This document shows positions 51,984 to 61,273 of a stretch of 64,000 nt of DNA, piece after piece. The notes beneath the pieces were generated by a model that saw nothing but the letters and a program-made list of their open reading frames with translations, did not search any database and was not told where the DNA came from. Position numbers and translations under genes: made by a program. Location: NCBI RefSeq assembly GCF_014695375.1, contig NZ_JACJOG010000055.1, positions 35,814 to 99,813 of the forward strand, given 5' to 3'. This DNA comes from Coleofasciculus sp. FACHB-T130 (lineage in GTDB: Bacteria; Cyanobacteriota; Cyanobacteriia; Cyanobacteriales; FACHB-T130). Numbering within the stretch: the first letter of the stretch is position 1; the number at the start of each line of letters is the position of its first letter.

Positions 51984-53738
51984 GTGACTTTCTCCTTGGC
52001 GGTCATCGGGATTCACCGCCACTGCGGGATCGGGATCGGCACGGAGAGCCGAGTCAGGGCCAGCAGCCAAGACTGGATTTCGAGGCTCGTCAAAGGGCAC
52101 CTCTACTTGAGTGCGGCGATCGCCCATCCCATAGTCATAAGGCCCAGTGGCTAACACTGGGTCTTTTTCAAAGTTTTCCGGTGGCGGGGGCGAGGTTGTC
52201 ATCCACTCTAGGGTCAGTCCTTGCCAGGGGTTATCAGGTGCCTTGGGACCCGCTATCCAACTCCAGCAGGCATTAACAATGAAAGGAATGGTGGAGACGG
52301 CGAGGATGTATGCCCCAATCGTGCAGATCACGTTGAGAGTGGTAAATTTCGGGTCATACGAAGCAATCCGTCGGTTCATCCCTTCTAGACCTAGCTTGTG
52401 CATCGGCAGGAATGCCATATTGAAGCCAACCAACATCAGGACAAAGTGAACTTTGCCCCAAGTTTCGTTCAGCATCCGCCCCGTCATCTTGGGGAACCAG
52501 TGATAGAATCCGGCATAAATGCCGAAAACACTGCCGCCAAAGAGGACGTAGTGCAGGTGAGCCACGACAAAGTAGGTGTCGTGAACGTGGATATCAAAGG
52601 GCACAGCTGCCACCATGACGCCACTGATGCCGCCGATGACAAACATGGAGATAAAGCCCATTGCGAACAGCATGGCGCTGTTCAGGCGCAGTTTGCCGCC
52701 CCAAATGGTTGCCAACCAGCTAAATACTTTGATCCCGGTAGGGACAGCAATCACCATTGTGGTGATCATGAAAAACATCCGCAACCAGGCAGGGGTGCCG
52801 CTGGTAAACATGTGGTGCGCCCAGACGATTAGCCCCAAAAAGCTGATTGCCAGACTGGAATAAGCGATCGCTTTATAACCAAAAATCGGCTTGCGGGCGT
52901 GAACCGGCAAAATTTCTGAGATCATCCCGAAGAAGGGGAGGATCATGATGTAAACCGCCGGGTGGGAGTAAAACCAGAATAGGTGTTGATACACGATGGG
53001 ATCGCCCCCTCCAGTCGGGTTAAAGAAGGACGTACCCACCAGCAGGTCAAAGGATAGTAGAATCAGTGCCCCTGCTAATACAGGCGTAGCGATAAGAGCC
53101 AATGCAGAAGTGGCGAGCATTGCCCAGCAGAACAAGGGCATTTGATTCCACCCCATCCCTGGCGTCCGCATCTTCCAGATGGTGACGAGAAAATTGATCG
53201 CTGCCAGGATCGAAGAGGTCCCCAGGATCAGGACGCTGAGAATCCAAATCGCTTCACCGGGTTTGCCACTAACAACGCTCAAGGGGGGATAAGAAGTCCA
53301 ACCCGCACCGGGTGCCCCGACCAAGAAACTGCTCAACAGCAGCAACCCGGCCGGTGGGATGATCCAGAAGGCGATCGCATTCAGTCTCGGAAACGCCATA
53401 TCCCTTGCTCCAATCAGCAAGGGCACCAGGTAATTCCCAAAGCCGCCGGTTCCCGCAGGCACGATCCACAAGAAGATCATCACCGTCGCGTGAACCGTAA
53501 ATAAGCTGTTGTAAACATCTGGGGCGACAAAATCGGACTCTGGGGTTGCCAGTTCCGTGCGAACGGCTGTTGCCAGGACTCCACCAATCAAATAAAAGAT
53601 AAACGTCGTGACCAGGTATTGAATCCCAATCACTTTGTGGTCGGTACTAAAGCTAAAGTATTCTCGCCAATGCGTTACCTTCGGTTGTTCACCGTGGGCT
53701 GGTAGATTTGCTTTTTCTTGAAGCTCTACTTGTGTCAT
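51975..53738 (-). CDS. ctaD: Cytochrome c oxidase subunit I
   Basis: 587 aa, twelve transmembrane helices. Copper/haem ligands are visible: LFTVHATVMIFLW (haem a His), HLFWFYSHPAVYIMILPFFG (CuB His and Tyr region), VWAHHMFTSG (CuB His pair), and VHDTYFVVAHLHYVLFGG (haem a3 and a His). The last about 60 residues are hydrophilic, Pro/Asp-rich and poorly conserved. Catalyses O2 reduction with proton pumping. Confidence 0.97.
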   Translation of the reverse strand: MTQVELQEKANLPAHGEQPKVTHWREYFSFSTDHKVIGIQYLVTTFIFYLIGGVLATAVRTELATPESDFVAPDVYNSLFTVHATVMIFLWIVPAGTGGFGNYLVPLLIGARDMAFPRLNAIAFWIIPPAGLLLLSSFLVGAPGAGWTSYPPLSVVSGKPGEAIWILSVLILGTSSILAAINFLVTIWKMRTPGMGWNQMPLFCWAMLATSALALIATPVLAGALILLSFDLLVGTSFFNPTGGGDPIVYQHLFWFYSHPAVYIMILPFFGMISEILPVHARKPIFGYKAIAYSSLAISFLGLIVWAHHMFTSGTPAWLRMFFMITTMVIAVPTGIKVFSWLATIWGGKLRLNSAMLFAMGFISMFVIGGISGVMVAAVPFDIHVHDTYFVVAHLHYVLFGGSVFGIYAGFYHWFPKMTGRMLNETWGKVHFVLMLVGFNMAFLPMHKLGLEGMNRRIASYDPKFTTLNVICTIGAYILAVSTIPFIVNACWSWIAGPKAPDNPWQGLTLEWMTTSPPPPENFEKDPVLATGPYDYGMGDRRTQVEVPFDEPRNPVLAAGPDSALRADPDPAVAVNPDDRQGESHNR

Positions 53739-53761
53739 CTCAAATTCAGAAGTTAAGGGGG

Positions 53762-53869
53762 GTCAGAAGAGTTTTGAGTTTTGAATTTTGAGTTTTGAAT
53801 TAAATAAAAGATTTTTACGAGAACTTTTTTAACTCACAACTCAACACTCATCACTCATCACTCTCTTAC
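53762..53869. repeat. TTTTGAGTTTTGAATT / ACTCATCACTC repeats between ctaC and ctaD
   Basis: Left part AGAGTTTTGAGTTTTGAATT repeated, right part AACTCACAACTCAACACTC then ATCACTCATCACTC. The arms can pair imperfectly. Same family as other AACTCA repeats in the window; no gene. Confidence 0.6.
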
Positions 53870-54961
53870 TCAGTGGTGGTGGAGAGGGTGTAGAGTTTCG
53901 GCATCGATCCCCATTTCACTGGCGTAGGGAGCCAAAAACTCAGCATCTGAGCGTTCTGCGGGGTTTACTGCCACCGCCCGATCGAGAGCCTCAGAACTGG
54001 CAACTTCTTGCTGCTCGGCAAGCCAATTCTGGAAATCTTCGGGGGTCTGAACAATGACCGTTGTCTTCATGACTCCATGATAAGCACCACAGAGTTCCGC
54101 ACAAATGAGCGGATACTCACCGAGTCTGTTGGGTGTAAACCGCAGCTCAGTTTGGCGTCCTGGAACCGCATCCTGCTTGAGGCGAAACTCAGGCACCCAA
54201 AAAGCGTGTATAACATCATTTGCCGAGATGTTCAATTTCACTTCCCGTCCAAGCGGAAGATGCAATTCGCCCGCTGTCACATCGGTTCCGGGGTAGCTAA
54301 AAAGCCAAGCAAACTGTAGACCCGTAACATTCACATAAAATTCTGGATCTTGACCTTGCTTGTCAGGTGTGGGACCAATGCGACCAGAAGTTACGCCTAC
54401 ATCGGCTGAATCCCGCAGTTGAGGAAGCTCCTTGCGGACTTTTGCCGTAGCGGGGTCTTCTAAGACTTTATCTTGCAGCTGCTGATTGCGATTTTCAGTG
54501 TCCGTGGCGTTTTCAGCCTCTGTTAAGGTAGCTGCAATCGCCGCTCCAGGCATTTTGGCAACCTGCTGATGACTCGGAGCGTGAGCAACCGAATGATCCA
54601 TCGGATTCAGTCCGCCGATTTGACCATAAACCTCAAAACTGTAAATCGAGATTCCTAGGACGATCACCGCTGGAATCGCCGTCCACAAAATTTCTAAGGG
54701 AACGTTGCCATGCACGGGTGGCCCGTCCGTATCATCGCCAGGACGTTGCCGAAATCTAATTGCCGCAATGATAATTATTCCCTGAACCAGCAGGAACAGA
54801 CCTGTGGAAATGGTCATCATCGCGTTAAACAGCCTGTCGATTAGGGTTGCTTCCTCAGAGGCTGCTATCGGCAAAAGACCGTGGTTTTGACCGTACCACA
54901 GGCTGACAAGGGTCAGCACAATGCCAACCAGTAAAGTTAATATCGAGCTTGGGATTTTCAC
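53870..54961 (-). CDS. ctaC: Cytochrome c oxidase subunit II
   Basis: 363 aa. Two N-terminal transmembrane helices (about 5-25 and 45-70), then NVPLEILWTAIPAVIVLGIS and a cupredoxin domain. The CuA site is at HAFWVPEFRLKQDAVPG (His) and CAELCGAYHGVMKT (Cys, Glu, Cys, His, Met). An insertion between helix region and cupredoxin (about 120-195, Gln/Glu/Asp-rich) is longer than in many homologues. First gene of ctaCDE, divergent from ctaA. Confidence 0.96.
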   Translation of the reverse strand: MKIPSSILTLLVGIVLTLVSLWYGQNHGLLPIAASEEATLIDRLFNAMMTISTGLFLLVQGIIIIAAIRFRQRPGDDTDGPPVHGNVPLEILWTAIPAVIVLGISIYSFEVYGQIGGLNPMDHSVAHAPSHQQVAKMPGAAIAATLTEAENATDTENRNQQLQDKVLEDPATAKVRKELPQLRDSADVGVTSGRIGPTPDKQGQDPEFYVNVTGLQFAWLFSYPGTDVTAGELHLPLGREVKLNISANDVIHAFWVPEFRLKQDAVPGRQTELRFTPNRLGEYPLICAELCGAYHGVMKTTVIVQTPEDFQNWLAEQQEVASSEALDRAVAVNPAERSDAEFLAPYASEMGIDAETLHPLHHH

Positions 54962-55570
54962 GGGCTTTGTCTTGGATTTGGTGCAATTCTAAACAAAACA
55001 GTGTGGGCTGATGCCCAGACCGATTTGGTCTATCTAGACTGCCTCGAAGTGAAGCTGCCTTTGTGTTCGATCTTAGGAAATCAGTAAGAGCCTCATTAAC
55101 CACGGTAAGGCAGAGATCCCATAAAGGTGAGCCAATCTGAGTTATCTTTTGGAATTTTTTTGGGATCGCCGCCATTTTCAGGAAAGGTACCAGCAGACAA
55201 AGCCATTTCCGCTAGGATGAATCCTGGGAGGCGTCTCCCGCCCTGTCAGGGATTCGGGATTTAGAGCTAGAAGATTGCTTCTGGATTCTAGCGGTTTTCT
55301 CTTTGAATACCAGTATTCTTTTTTACAATGAAATACTTGATTTAGAAGAAATCTAAAAATTTTAGCCGCAGAGGTTATTGCATTGCCCTAATTCGCCTCA
55401 ATTTCCGCAAAATCTCGGCAATTGGAAGAAATTCCTAAAGCGGTGGCTGATGATGCAACGGGGTCATTAGAGTGGTAGCTAGAGCCGGTCATCTTCCTCC
55501 ATTCAGATGCTAGGTTGGAATTGAGCGGATACTCTGATTTGATTGGTGAAAAATTAGCTTTTTGAACGCT
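54962..55570. other. 609-bp divergent intergenic region between ctaC and ctaA
   Basis: Must carry the promoters for both halves of the cytochrome oxidase gene set. Short open frames are present but none looks like a protein. No repeats of the kinds found elsewhere in the window and no RNA gene recognised. Confidence 0.4.
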
Positions 55571-56497
55571 ATGACAGAATCCGTCCTTCATCAGGATGTT
55601 CGCACTCCGGAGGATTCCCACCCAAGGGACAAGATCCGTCGCTTGGTGTTTCGGCTGGGCGTCGCTACGCTGGTTTTGATGGCGATTGGGAGTGCCACAA
55701 GAGTGATGAATGCTGGGCTAGCGTGCCCGGATTGGCCTCTATGCTACGGTCAACTGGTGCCTTCTTCGCAGATGAATCTTCAGGTGTTTCTGGAGTGGTT
55801 TCACAGGTTGGACGCGGCAGCAATCGGCTTCGGCGCGATCGCGCTAGCAGTTCTTTCCTGGTGGCATCGGCTATCGCTCCCTAAATGGTTGCCTTGGGCG
55901 TCCACCTTCGCACTCTTTTTAGTGGTATTTCAGGGCGTCTTGGGGGGACTGACGGTCACGCAACTGCTGCGTTTTGACATTGTCACCGCTCACCTGGGAA
56001 CCGCACTGTTGTTTTTTATCACCCTACTGACAATCGGCGCGGCACTCTTGCCTTATCAAGGCACGGGAACGGTTGGAAAATTGCCGTGGGTGAGTTTAAC
56101 GGCTGCAATTTTGGTCTATCTACAAAGCCTCCTGGGTGGATTAGTGGGTTCTCGCTGGGCGCTCCATCAGTGCTTTGGGGCGCAAGAGTTGTGTACGGTG
56201 ATGAATAGCCACATTGCGGGTGTCGTTCCCCCAACTTTAGCGATCGTTGCTGTCGTGCTTTTGGCATGGCGCACACCCGCACTGCACCCGATGCTGCGCC
56301 GTCTGGCTAATCTGGGTGGTGGTTTACTGGTGTTACAAGTGATTCTCGGTGTGGCGACCTTCCGCTTGCACCTCCAAGTAGAACCACTGACCGTCGCTCA
56401 CCAGGCAGTCGGAGCCGCCTTACTCGGAACGCTTGTTGCTTTTACTGTTTTGGCGTTGCGCGATCGCGCCAGTGTCATTCCCAACCCTTCCGTATAG
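55571..56497 (+). CDS. ctaA: Haem A synthase
   Basis: 308 aa from ATG 55571 (TTG 55562 is an in-frame alternative). COX15/CtaA family, eight transmembrane helices with the conserved histidines in EWFHRLDAAAIGF, IVTAHLGTALLFF, NSHIAGVVPP and VAHQAVGAAL, plus GSATRVMNAGLACPDWPLCY. Oxidises the C8 methyl of haem O to give haem A for cytochrome oxidase. Followed by ctaB after 112 bp, same strand. Confidence 0.95.
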   Translation: MTESVLHQDVRTPEDSHPRDKIRRLVFRLGVATLVLMAIGSATRVMNAGLACPDWPLCYGQLVPSSQMNLQVFLEWFHRLDAAAIGFGAIALAVLSWWHRLSLPKWLPWASTFALFLVVFQGVLGGLTVTQLLRFDIVTAHLGTALLFFITLLTIGAALLPYQGTGTVGKLPWVSLTAAILVYLQSLLGGLVGSRWALHQCFGAQELCTVMNSHIAGVVPPTLAIVAVVLLAWRTPALHPMLRRLANLGGGLLVLQVILGVATFRLHLQVEPLTVAHQAVGAALLGTLVAFTVLALRDRASVIPNPSV

Positions 56498-56609
56498 CTC
56501 TTCATCAATCCGCACCCCTCAGGGTGGGACTCTACAAACAAAGCCTGCGCTCGTTTACCCTTGAGCGATCGCGTTGCGGCAGGCTAAGTAATTTAGGAAA
56601 AAATAAATA

Positions 56610-57596
56610 ATGCAGGAAATGATAGTTGGAACCGATGTCTCCCGCAGACACCAAAACTTCCTAGAGGTCATTCAGAGTTACTACCAGCTGACAAAGCCCC
56701 GAATTATCCCGCTGCTGCTGATCACAACGGCGGCGAGTATGTGGATGGCATCAGATGGACAGGTAGATCCGCTGTTGTTATTGGTGACGATGGCGGGTGG
56801 AACGCTCGCTGCCGCATCTGCTCAAACCCTCAACTGCATCTACGATCGCGATATCGATTATGCAATGGAGCGCACCCGCCACCGCCCGATTCCTTCTGGT
56901 CGTGTGCAATCCCGCGATGCGCTAATTTTTGCAATTGTCCTGGCTTGTCTTTCTTTCACCTTGCTGACAGTTTTCGCCAACCTGCTGTCCGCCCTCTTAG
57001 CAATGTCAGGCGTTGTCTTCTACATGGGCATCTACACCCACTTGCTAAAACGCCACACCACGCAAAACATCGTGATTGGCGGTGCCGCAGGAGCGATCCC
57101 GGCGCTAGTCGGTTGGGCCGCTGTTACCGGCACCTTAAGCTGGGCAGCTTGGCTGCTTTTTGCGATTGTGTTTGTGTGGACGCCTCCCCATTTCTGGGCG
57201 TTAGCTTTAATGATTCGAGATGACTACGCCAAGGTCGGGATTCCGATGCTGCCAGTGGTTGAAGGGGAAGTGGTCACGACTCGGCAAATTTGGCTTTACA
57301 CGCTGATTATGGTACCGATGACGTTGTTGCTGGTTTATCCTTTGGGCGCGTCTGGTATCGTTTATGGGATTGTTGCCTCAATCCTGGGGAGTCTCTTTAT
57401 TAAGAAAGCATGGCAGATGTTGCAGTCACCTGGAGATAAACAGGTCGCGCGATCGCTGTTTAAATACTCCATCCTCTACATGATGCTGCTCTGCACCGGC
57501 ATTGTCGTCGATAGTTTACCAGTAACGCATCAATTCACCGCATTTGTTGGCGAACATCTCCAGACATTCATTAGCGCGATCGCAATTTTGCAATGA
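56610..57596 (+). CDS. ctaB: Haem O synthase (protohaem IX farnesyltransferase)
   Basis: 328 aa UbiA-type prenyltransferase with about nine transmembrane helices. The two Asp-rich/active-site signatures are [20 protein letters not shown] and [20 protein letters not shown]. Transfers a farnesyl group to haem B. It works directly before CtaA in haem A synthesis. A strong terminator follows. Confidence 0.96.
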   Translation: MQEMIVGTDVSRRHQNFLEVIQSYYQLTKPRIIPLLLITTAASMWMASDGQVDPLLLLVTMAGGTLAAASAQTLNCIYDRDIDYAMERTRHRPIPSGRVQSRDALIFAIVLACLSFTLLTVFANLLSALLAMSGVVFYMGIYTHLLKRHTTQNIVIGGAAGAIPALVGWAAVTGTLSWAAWLLFAIVFVWTPPHFWALALMIRDDYAKVGIPMLPVVEGEVVTTRQIWLYTLIMVPMTLLLVYPLGASGIVYGIVASILGSLFIKKAWQMLQSPGDKQVARSLFKYSILYMMLLCTGIVVDSLPVTHQFTAFVGEHLQTFISAIAILQ

Positions 57597-57623
57597 TCCC
57601 GCGATTAGAAATCGCATCTAAAC

Positions 57624-57650
57624 AAAAAAACCCGCCTTGGCGGGTTTTTT
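57624..57650. terminator. Terminator after ctaB
   Basis: AAAAAAACCCGCC TT GGCGGGTTTTTT, 27 bp after the ctaB stop; symmetric enough to work in both directions. Confidence 0.92.
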
Positions 57651-57766
57651 GCATTGAAAGCGGTCGCTCTGTTTAAACTCTTGCGGAAAGGATTGGGAAT
57701 GCGATCGCATTTCTATCAACAATTCGCGCGATCGCTCAACCGGCAAAATCCATCTAAATCTAACAG

Positions 57767-58960
57767 CTAGAATTCGGAGAAATCCTCTTCTAAACTGCTA
57801 AGTATTTTGCCATCAGGCATTGTTGTTCCCCTCAATTTAGCATTGTCCCAGTTAGCATTCTGTAGATTAGCATTTCTTAAGTTGACACCACTCAGATTGG
57901 TATGGGTCAAGTCAGCACCACTCAAGTCAGCACCACTCAAGTCAGCATCACTCAAGTCAGCACCACTCAAGTCAGCACCACTCAAGTCAGCACCACTCAA
58001 AGCTACTACCACAGTATTGTTTCCCCGATAGCTTTTTTCTAAAATACTATTGCTCATATTGGCACTATTTAGAATGGCACCAGTTAGGTCAGCACCATTC
58101 AGAATGGCAAGACTCAAATTGCTACTACTCAAATTGGCATTTGTGAGGTTGACATTTGTTAGATCAACACAACTCAGGTTAGCACTGCTGAGGTTAGCAC
58201 CGCTCAAGTCAGCACTACTAAAATTTGCACTACTCACCTCAGGAGCAGCACTGATCGCCTTTACTTCACTCAGGTCTGCCCACATTAAATGCGCTCCCGT
58301 TAGTTCTGCATTGGTCAAGTCGGCTTTTCTCAGGTTCGCTCTAGTCATTTGTGCGTTATTTAAGTTTGCTCCTCTTAAAACTGCCCCACTTAGGTTTGCC
58401 CAACGAAGCTCTGCATCTTCTAAAGAAGTTTGGCTGAGGTCTGCGTCAGTTAGTTCTGCATAGACAAGTTTTGCAGCATCTAGTCTTGCTAAACTGAGCT
58501 TTGATCCTCTTAGGGTGGCTGCATTCAGGTTTACTTTTTCCAGATATGCTCCTGTCAAGTCTGCCTGATCCAAGTTTGCCTTGCTTAGGTTTGCGCCAGT
58601 CAGAATAGTTGAGTTCAGCATAGCTCCAGTTAGAATAGCCCCACTCAGATTTTCCTCATTTAAGCTGGCAAAGCTGAGGTTTACTCCTGAAAAATCCCTC
58701 TCTCCTGCTGCATATCGCTTCCGAAGCTCATCCTCTTTCATTGGTTCTGAGGAATCAGCTTCTAGGGGAAAAAGTTCGCATAAGTCGCAGCCAAAGTAGT
58801 TGCATAAAACTTCAGATGTATTGCAGTCAATTCGATCAAACTCACCTTTGTAAAGCCTGCTGATGGCATTGATACTAAGACCCGTCTCTTTAGCTAGTTT
58901 GTACTGGGATAGCCCCCGTTTTTCCATCAAATCCTTTAACTTACAGCGAATTTTTTTCAT
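57767..58960 (-). CDS. HTH (XRE)-pentapeptide repeat fusion protein
   Basis: About 397 aa from ATG 58960 (GTG 58978 adds six). Residues about 1-65 are an XRE-type helix-turn-helix: KLKDLMEKRGLSQYKLAKET then GLSINAISRLYKGEFDRI and CNYFGCDLCELFPLE. A linker with ELRKRYAAGERDFSGVNLS leads into more than 50 pentapeptide repeats to the end. The leader closely resembles that of the 275-aa protein at 50.2-51.1 kb. At the DNA level CAGCACCACTCAAGT repeats run in tandem at about 57914-58000. A DNA-binding head on a beta-helix suggests a regulator, but target and ligand are unknown. Confidence 0.83.
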   Translation of the reverse strand: MKKIRCKLKDLMEKRGLSQYKLAKETGLSINAISRLYKGEFDRIDCNTSEVLCNYFGCDLCELFPLEADSSEPMKEDELRKRYAAGERDFSGVNLSFASLNEENLSGAILTGAMLNSTILTGANLSKANLDQADLTGAYLEKVNLNAATLRGSKLSLARLDAAKLVYAELTDADLSQTSLEDAELRWANLSGAVLRGANLNNAQMTRANLRKADLTNAELTGAHLMWADLSEVKAISAAPEVSSANFSSADLSGANLSSANLSCVDLTNVNLTNANLSSSNLSLAILNGADLTGAILNSANMSNSILEKSYRGNNTVVVALSGADLSGADLSGADLSDADLSGADLSGADLTHTNLSGVNLRNANLQNANWDNAKLRGTTMPDGKILSSLEEDFSEF

Positions 58961-58978
58961 AAGCGCTTTGTTTACCAC

Positions 58979-59186
58979 TTAAGACTTAATCAGGACGTGT
59001 CTCACTATAGCTATCATAGTGAATATTACTCACGCTTGTAGATATTACGCTAAAGAAACTAGCGACCCAAACAGTTGACAGGGCGATATTGGCAAAGTTA
59101 TGCTGTGGATGTCAAGGGCAGAATTGCCAAAAAAAAGCCCGCCAGCTCTAAGGCTGGGGGCCTGTAGTTAATTTGTTATCTCCATT
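58979..59186. other. Divergent gap with a minus-strand terminator-like element
   Basis: At 59129-59162 the minus strand reads GGCCCCCAGCC TTAGA GCTGGCGGGC then TTTTTTTT, an imperfect stem plus a strong T run. No minus-strand gene lies upstream of it; it may stop antisense transcription leaving the exonuclease gene or end a small RNA. The promoters of both divergent genes must also lie here. Confidence 0.4.
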
Positions 59187-59948
59187 ATGAACCACAATCC
59201 ATTAGCTGTACCTCAGCAACGGCTTCACACGCCCGATCAGGTTTTAATCGTCGATACAGAGACAACACATCTGGAAGTAAACGCGGGCCAGGTGATAGAA
59301 ATTGGAGCAATCCTTTATTCGGTGAAGCACCAAACCACCATCGAGCAATTTTCAATAATTTTGCCTGCACAGAGTAATCCGGCAGAGCATATAAACCGAA
59401 TTAAACCAGCACCGCTAATGGAAATGACAGCAGAACAAGCTGATCGGGGAGTGCGGATGCTCGTTGAGATGGCAAAAATGGCGCAAGTTATTGTGGCGCA
59501 CAATGCCGAGTTTGATAAGAAGTGGTTTGGTCTCTCAAAAAATGGGAAAAGCACATTACCTACTTTATTGAACTTTAAAGGGGAACCGCTTCCTTGGGTA
59601 TGTACTTGTAACGATTTCAAATGGCCTCGTCAAACCCGTTCCGGTCAATCTTTGCTCGAATTGGCAGCAGCTCATGACATTGGAGTTTTTGGAACGCATA
59701 GGGCACTAACTGATTGCCAGTTAATCGCAGCTCTTTTTGATCGCATGGAAAACTTGCAAGCTATGTTTGAGAAAGCTTTAAGACCCAAAGCTCTTTTTAA
59801 AGCTCTTGTAACCTATGACAATCGTCAACAGGCAAAACAGGCGGGTTTCAGGTGGATTTCTGAGCGAAAGAGCTGGGAACGAAGAATGGCTGTGGATGAT
59901 AGCAAAGAACTTCCTTTCTCTGTCACGCAAATAGCACTCTGTCACTAA
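59187..59948 (+). CDS. DEDDh 3'-5' exonuclease-domain protein
   Basis: 253 aa. Exonuclease fold with VLIVDTETTHLEVNAGQVIE (DxE, about residue 24), VIVAHNAEFDKKWFGL (second Asp, about 107) and FGTHRALTDCQLIAALF (His and last Asp, about 170). This is the DnaQ/RNase T-like DEDDh group. After the domain, TYDNRQQAKQAGFRWISERK resembles a short module often seen at the C-terminus of phage and bacterial exonucleases. Could act in repair or RNA trimming; substrate unknown. Confidence 0.85.
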   Translation: MNHNPLAVPQQRLHTPDQVLIVDTETTHLEVNAGQVIEIGAILYSVKHQTTIEQFSIILPAQSNPAEHINRIKPAPLMEMTAEQADRGVRMLVEMAKMAQVIVAHNAEFDKKWFGLSKNGKSTLPTLLNFKGEPLPWVCTCNDFKWPRQTRSGQSLLELAAAHDIGVFGTHRALTDCQLIAALFDRMENLQAMFEKALRPKALFKALVTYDNRQQAKQAGFRWISERKSWERRMAVDDSKELPFSVTQIALCH

Positions 59949-60123
59949 TCCGGCTAGAGTTTCCCAATTTAGTTAAATCAAGCGATCGCGCTTTCTCTAT
60001 CTCAGATATGGGGACGGTCGCGATCGCTTATCCGTATAATTGTCTGGCGCTGTATCGTCCTGAGATGTCACTGTACGGACTTTTCGCCTTTCAAGTAGAG
60101 AAGTCCAGCACGGTAGGAGTATA

Positions 60124-60150
60124 AATCCTGATGAGGGATTGAAATACAAT
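60124..60150 (+). repeat. Single CRISPR-repeat-like sequence
   Basis: AATCCTGATGAGGGATTGAAA resembles the 3' half of cyanobacterial CRISPR repeats that end AATCCCTATCAGGGATTGAAAC. Only one unit is present, with no spacer array or cas gene, so it is at most a relic. Confidence 0.25.
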
Positions 60151-60190
60151 AGAAACAAATAGTGTTTAGATTTGTTAATTTGGGACATTT

Positions 60191-61210
60191 ATGGCTCCCG
60201 CTGTTTTAATCGAAAAGCTTCAGAAACGGTACGGCTCAGTAGAAGCCGTTAAAAATGTTTCCTTTCAGGTCGAACCTGGTGAAATTTTTGGTCTATTAGG
60301 ACCCAATGGTGCCGGGAAAACGACAACCCTGCGGGTCTTGTGTACCCTGACAACACCTGATGCTGGCAAAATTGAAGTTTCTGGCATCTCCGTTGTGGAT
60401 AACCCCAGGGGGGCACGGCAGCGCTTAGGCTATGTGGCTCAGGAGGTCGCCTTAGATAAGGTGCTGACAGGAAGGGAACTCTTGCAACTGCAAGCCGCGC
60501 TGTATCACCTCCCCGGTGCCGTGGCGAAACAGAGAATTGAGGCGGTGCTGAGCGTCTTGGGATTGCAAGAATACGCTGATAAAAAAACTGGCACCTACTC
60601 TGGCGGTTTACGCAAGCGCCTCGACTTAGCCGCTGGGTTGCTGCATCAGCCAGATGTCTTAGTTCTGGATGAACCAACCGTAGGGCTAGATATTGAAAGC
60701 CGTGTAGTCGTGTGGGATTTCTTGCGCCAGTTGCGAGCATCCGGGACAACGGTGCTGATCACCAGCCACTATTTAGAAGAAATTGATGCTTTAGCCGACC
60801 GGGTGGCGATTATCGACCGAGGGGTAGTGATTGCCTCTGGGACGCCTTCTGAGTTGAAGGATCGGGTGGGAGGCGATCGCATCACCCTGCGTATCCGCGA
60901 ATTTTCTCCCGTTGAAGAAGCAGAGAAAGCGAAAAATATGCTGCAATCTCTGCCCTTTGTGCAAGAAGCAATCATCAATAACGCTCAGGGGAATTCTCTC
61001 AATTTAGTAGTCACGCCCCAAAGCGACGCCCTGATGACAATACAGCAATCTCTCCAAGCCGCTAATTTACCGATTTTTGGCATTGCCCAAGCTAGACCTA
61101 GCTTAGATGATGTTTACCTTGCGGCTACGGGGAGAACCCTGATGGATGCAGAACTTGCAGCAGCCGGTAGCCGAGATCAGAAGGCAGAGAAAAAGCAGAA
61201 TATGCGCTAA
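60191..61210 (+). CDS. ABC-2 transporter ATP-binding protein (DrrA type)
   Basis: 339 aa. Walker A LLGPNGAGKTTTLRVLCTL, Q-loop YVAQEVALDKVLTGRE, signature YSGGLRKRLDLAAGLL, Walker B VLVLDEPTVGLDIESR and H-loop TVLITSHYLEE. The C-terminal about 90 residues are the DrrA/CcmA-like extension. Together with the next gene it forms an efflux-type ABC-2 transporter. Natural substrate unknown; drug-resistance naming of the family says little about function in cyanobacteria. Confidence 0.92.
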   Translation: MAPAVLIEKLQKRYGSVEAVKNVSFQVEPGEIFGLLGPNGAGKTTTLRVLCTLTTPDAGKIEVSGISVVDNPRGARQRLGYVAQEVALDKVLTGRELLQLQAALYHLPGAVAKQRIEAVLSVLGLQEYADKKTGTYSGGLRKRLDLAAGLLHQPDVLVLDEPTVGLDIESRVVVWDFLRQLRASGTTVLITSHYLEEIDALADRVAIIDRGVVIASGTPSELKDRVGGDRITLRIREFSPVEEAEKAKNMLQSLPFVQEAIINNAQGNSLNLVVTPQSDALMTIQQSLQAANLPIFGIAQARPSLDDVYLAATGRTLMDAELAAAGSRDQKAEKKQNMR

Positions 61211-61273
61211 AACAAGCTTTTACACCACCAAGCGACCAAAATCCAAAATCCAACATCAACATCTGAAATTGAT

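Noticed and set aside
60124..60150. CRISPR-array candidate (AATCCTGATGAGGGATTGAAA)
   Set aside because: Only one repeat-like unit, no spacers, no cas genes; kept as a low-confidence relic only.
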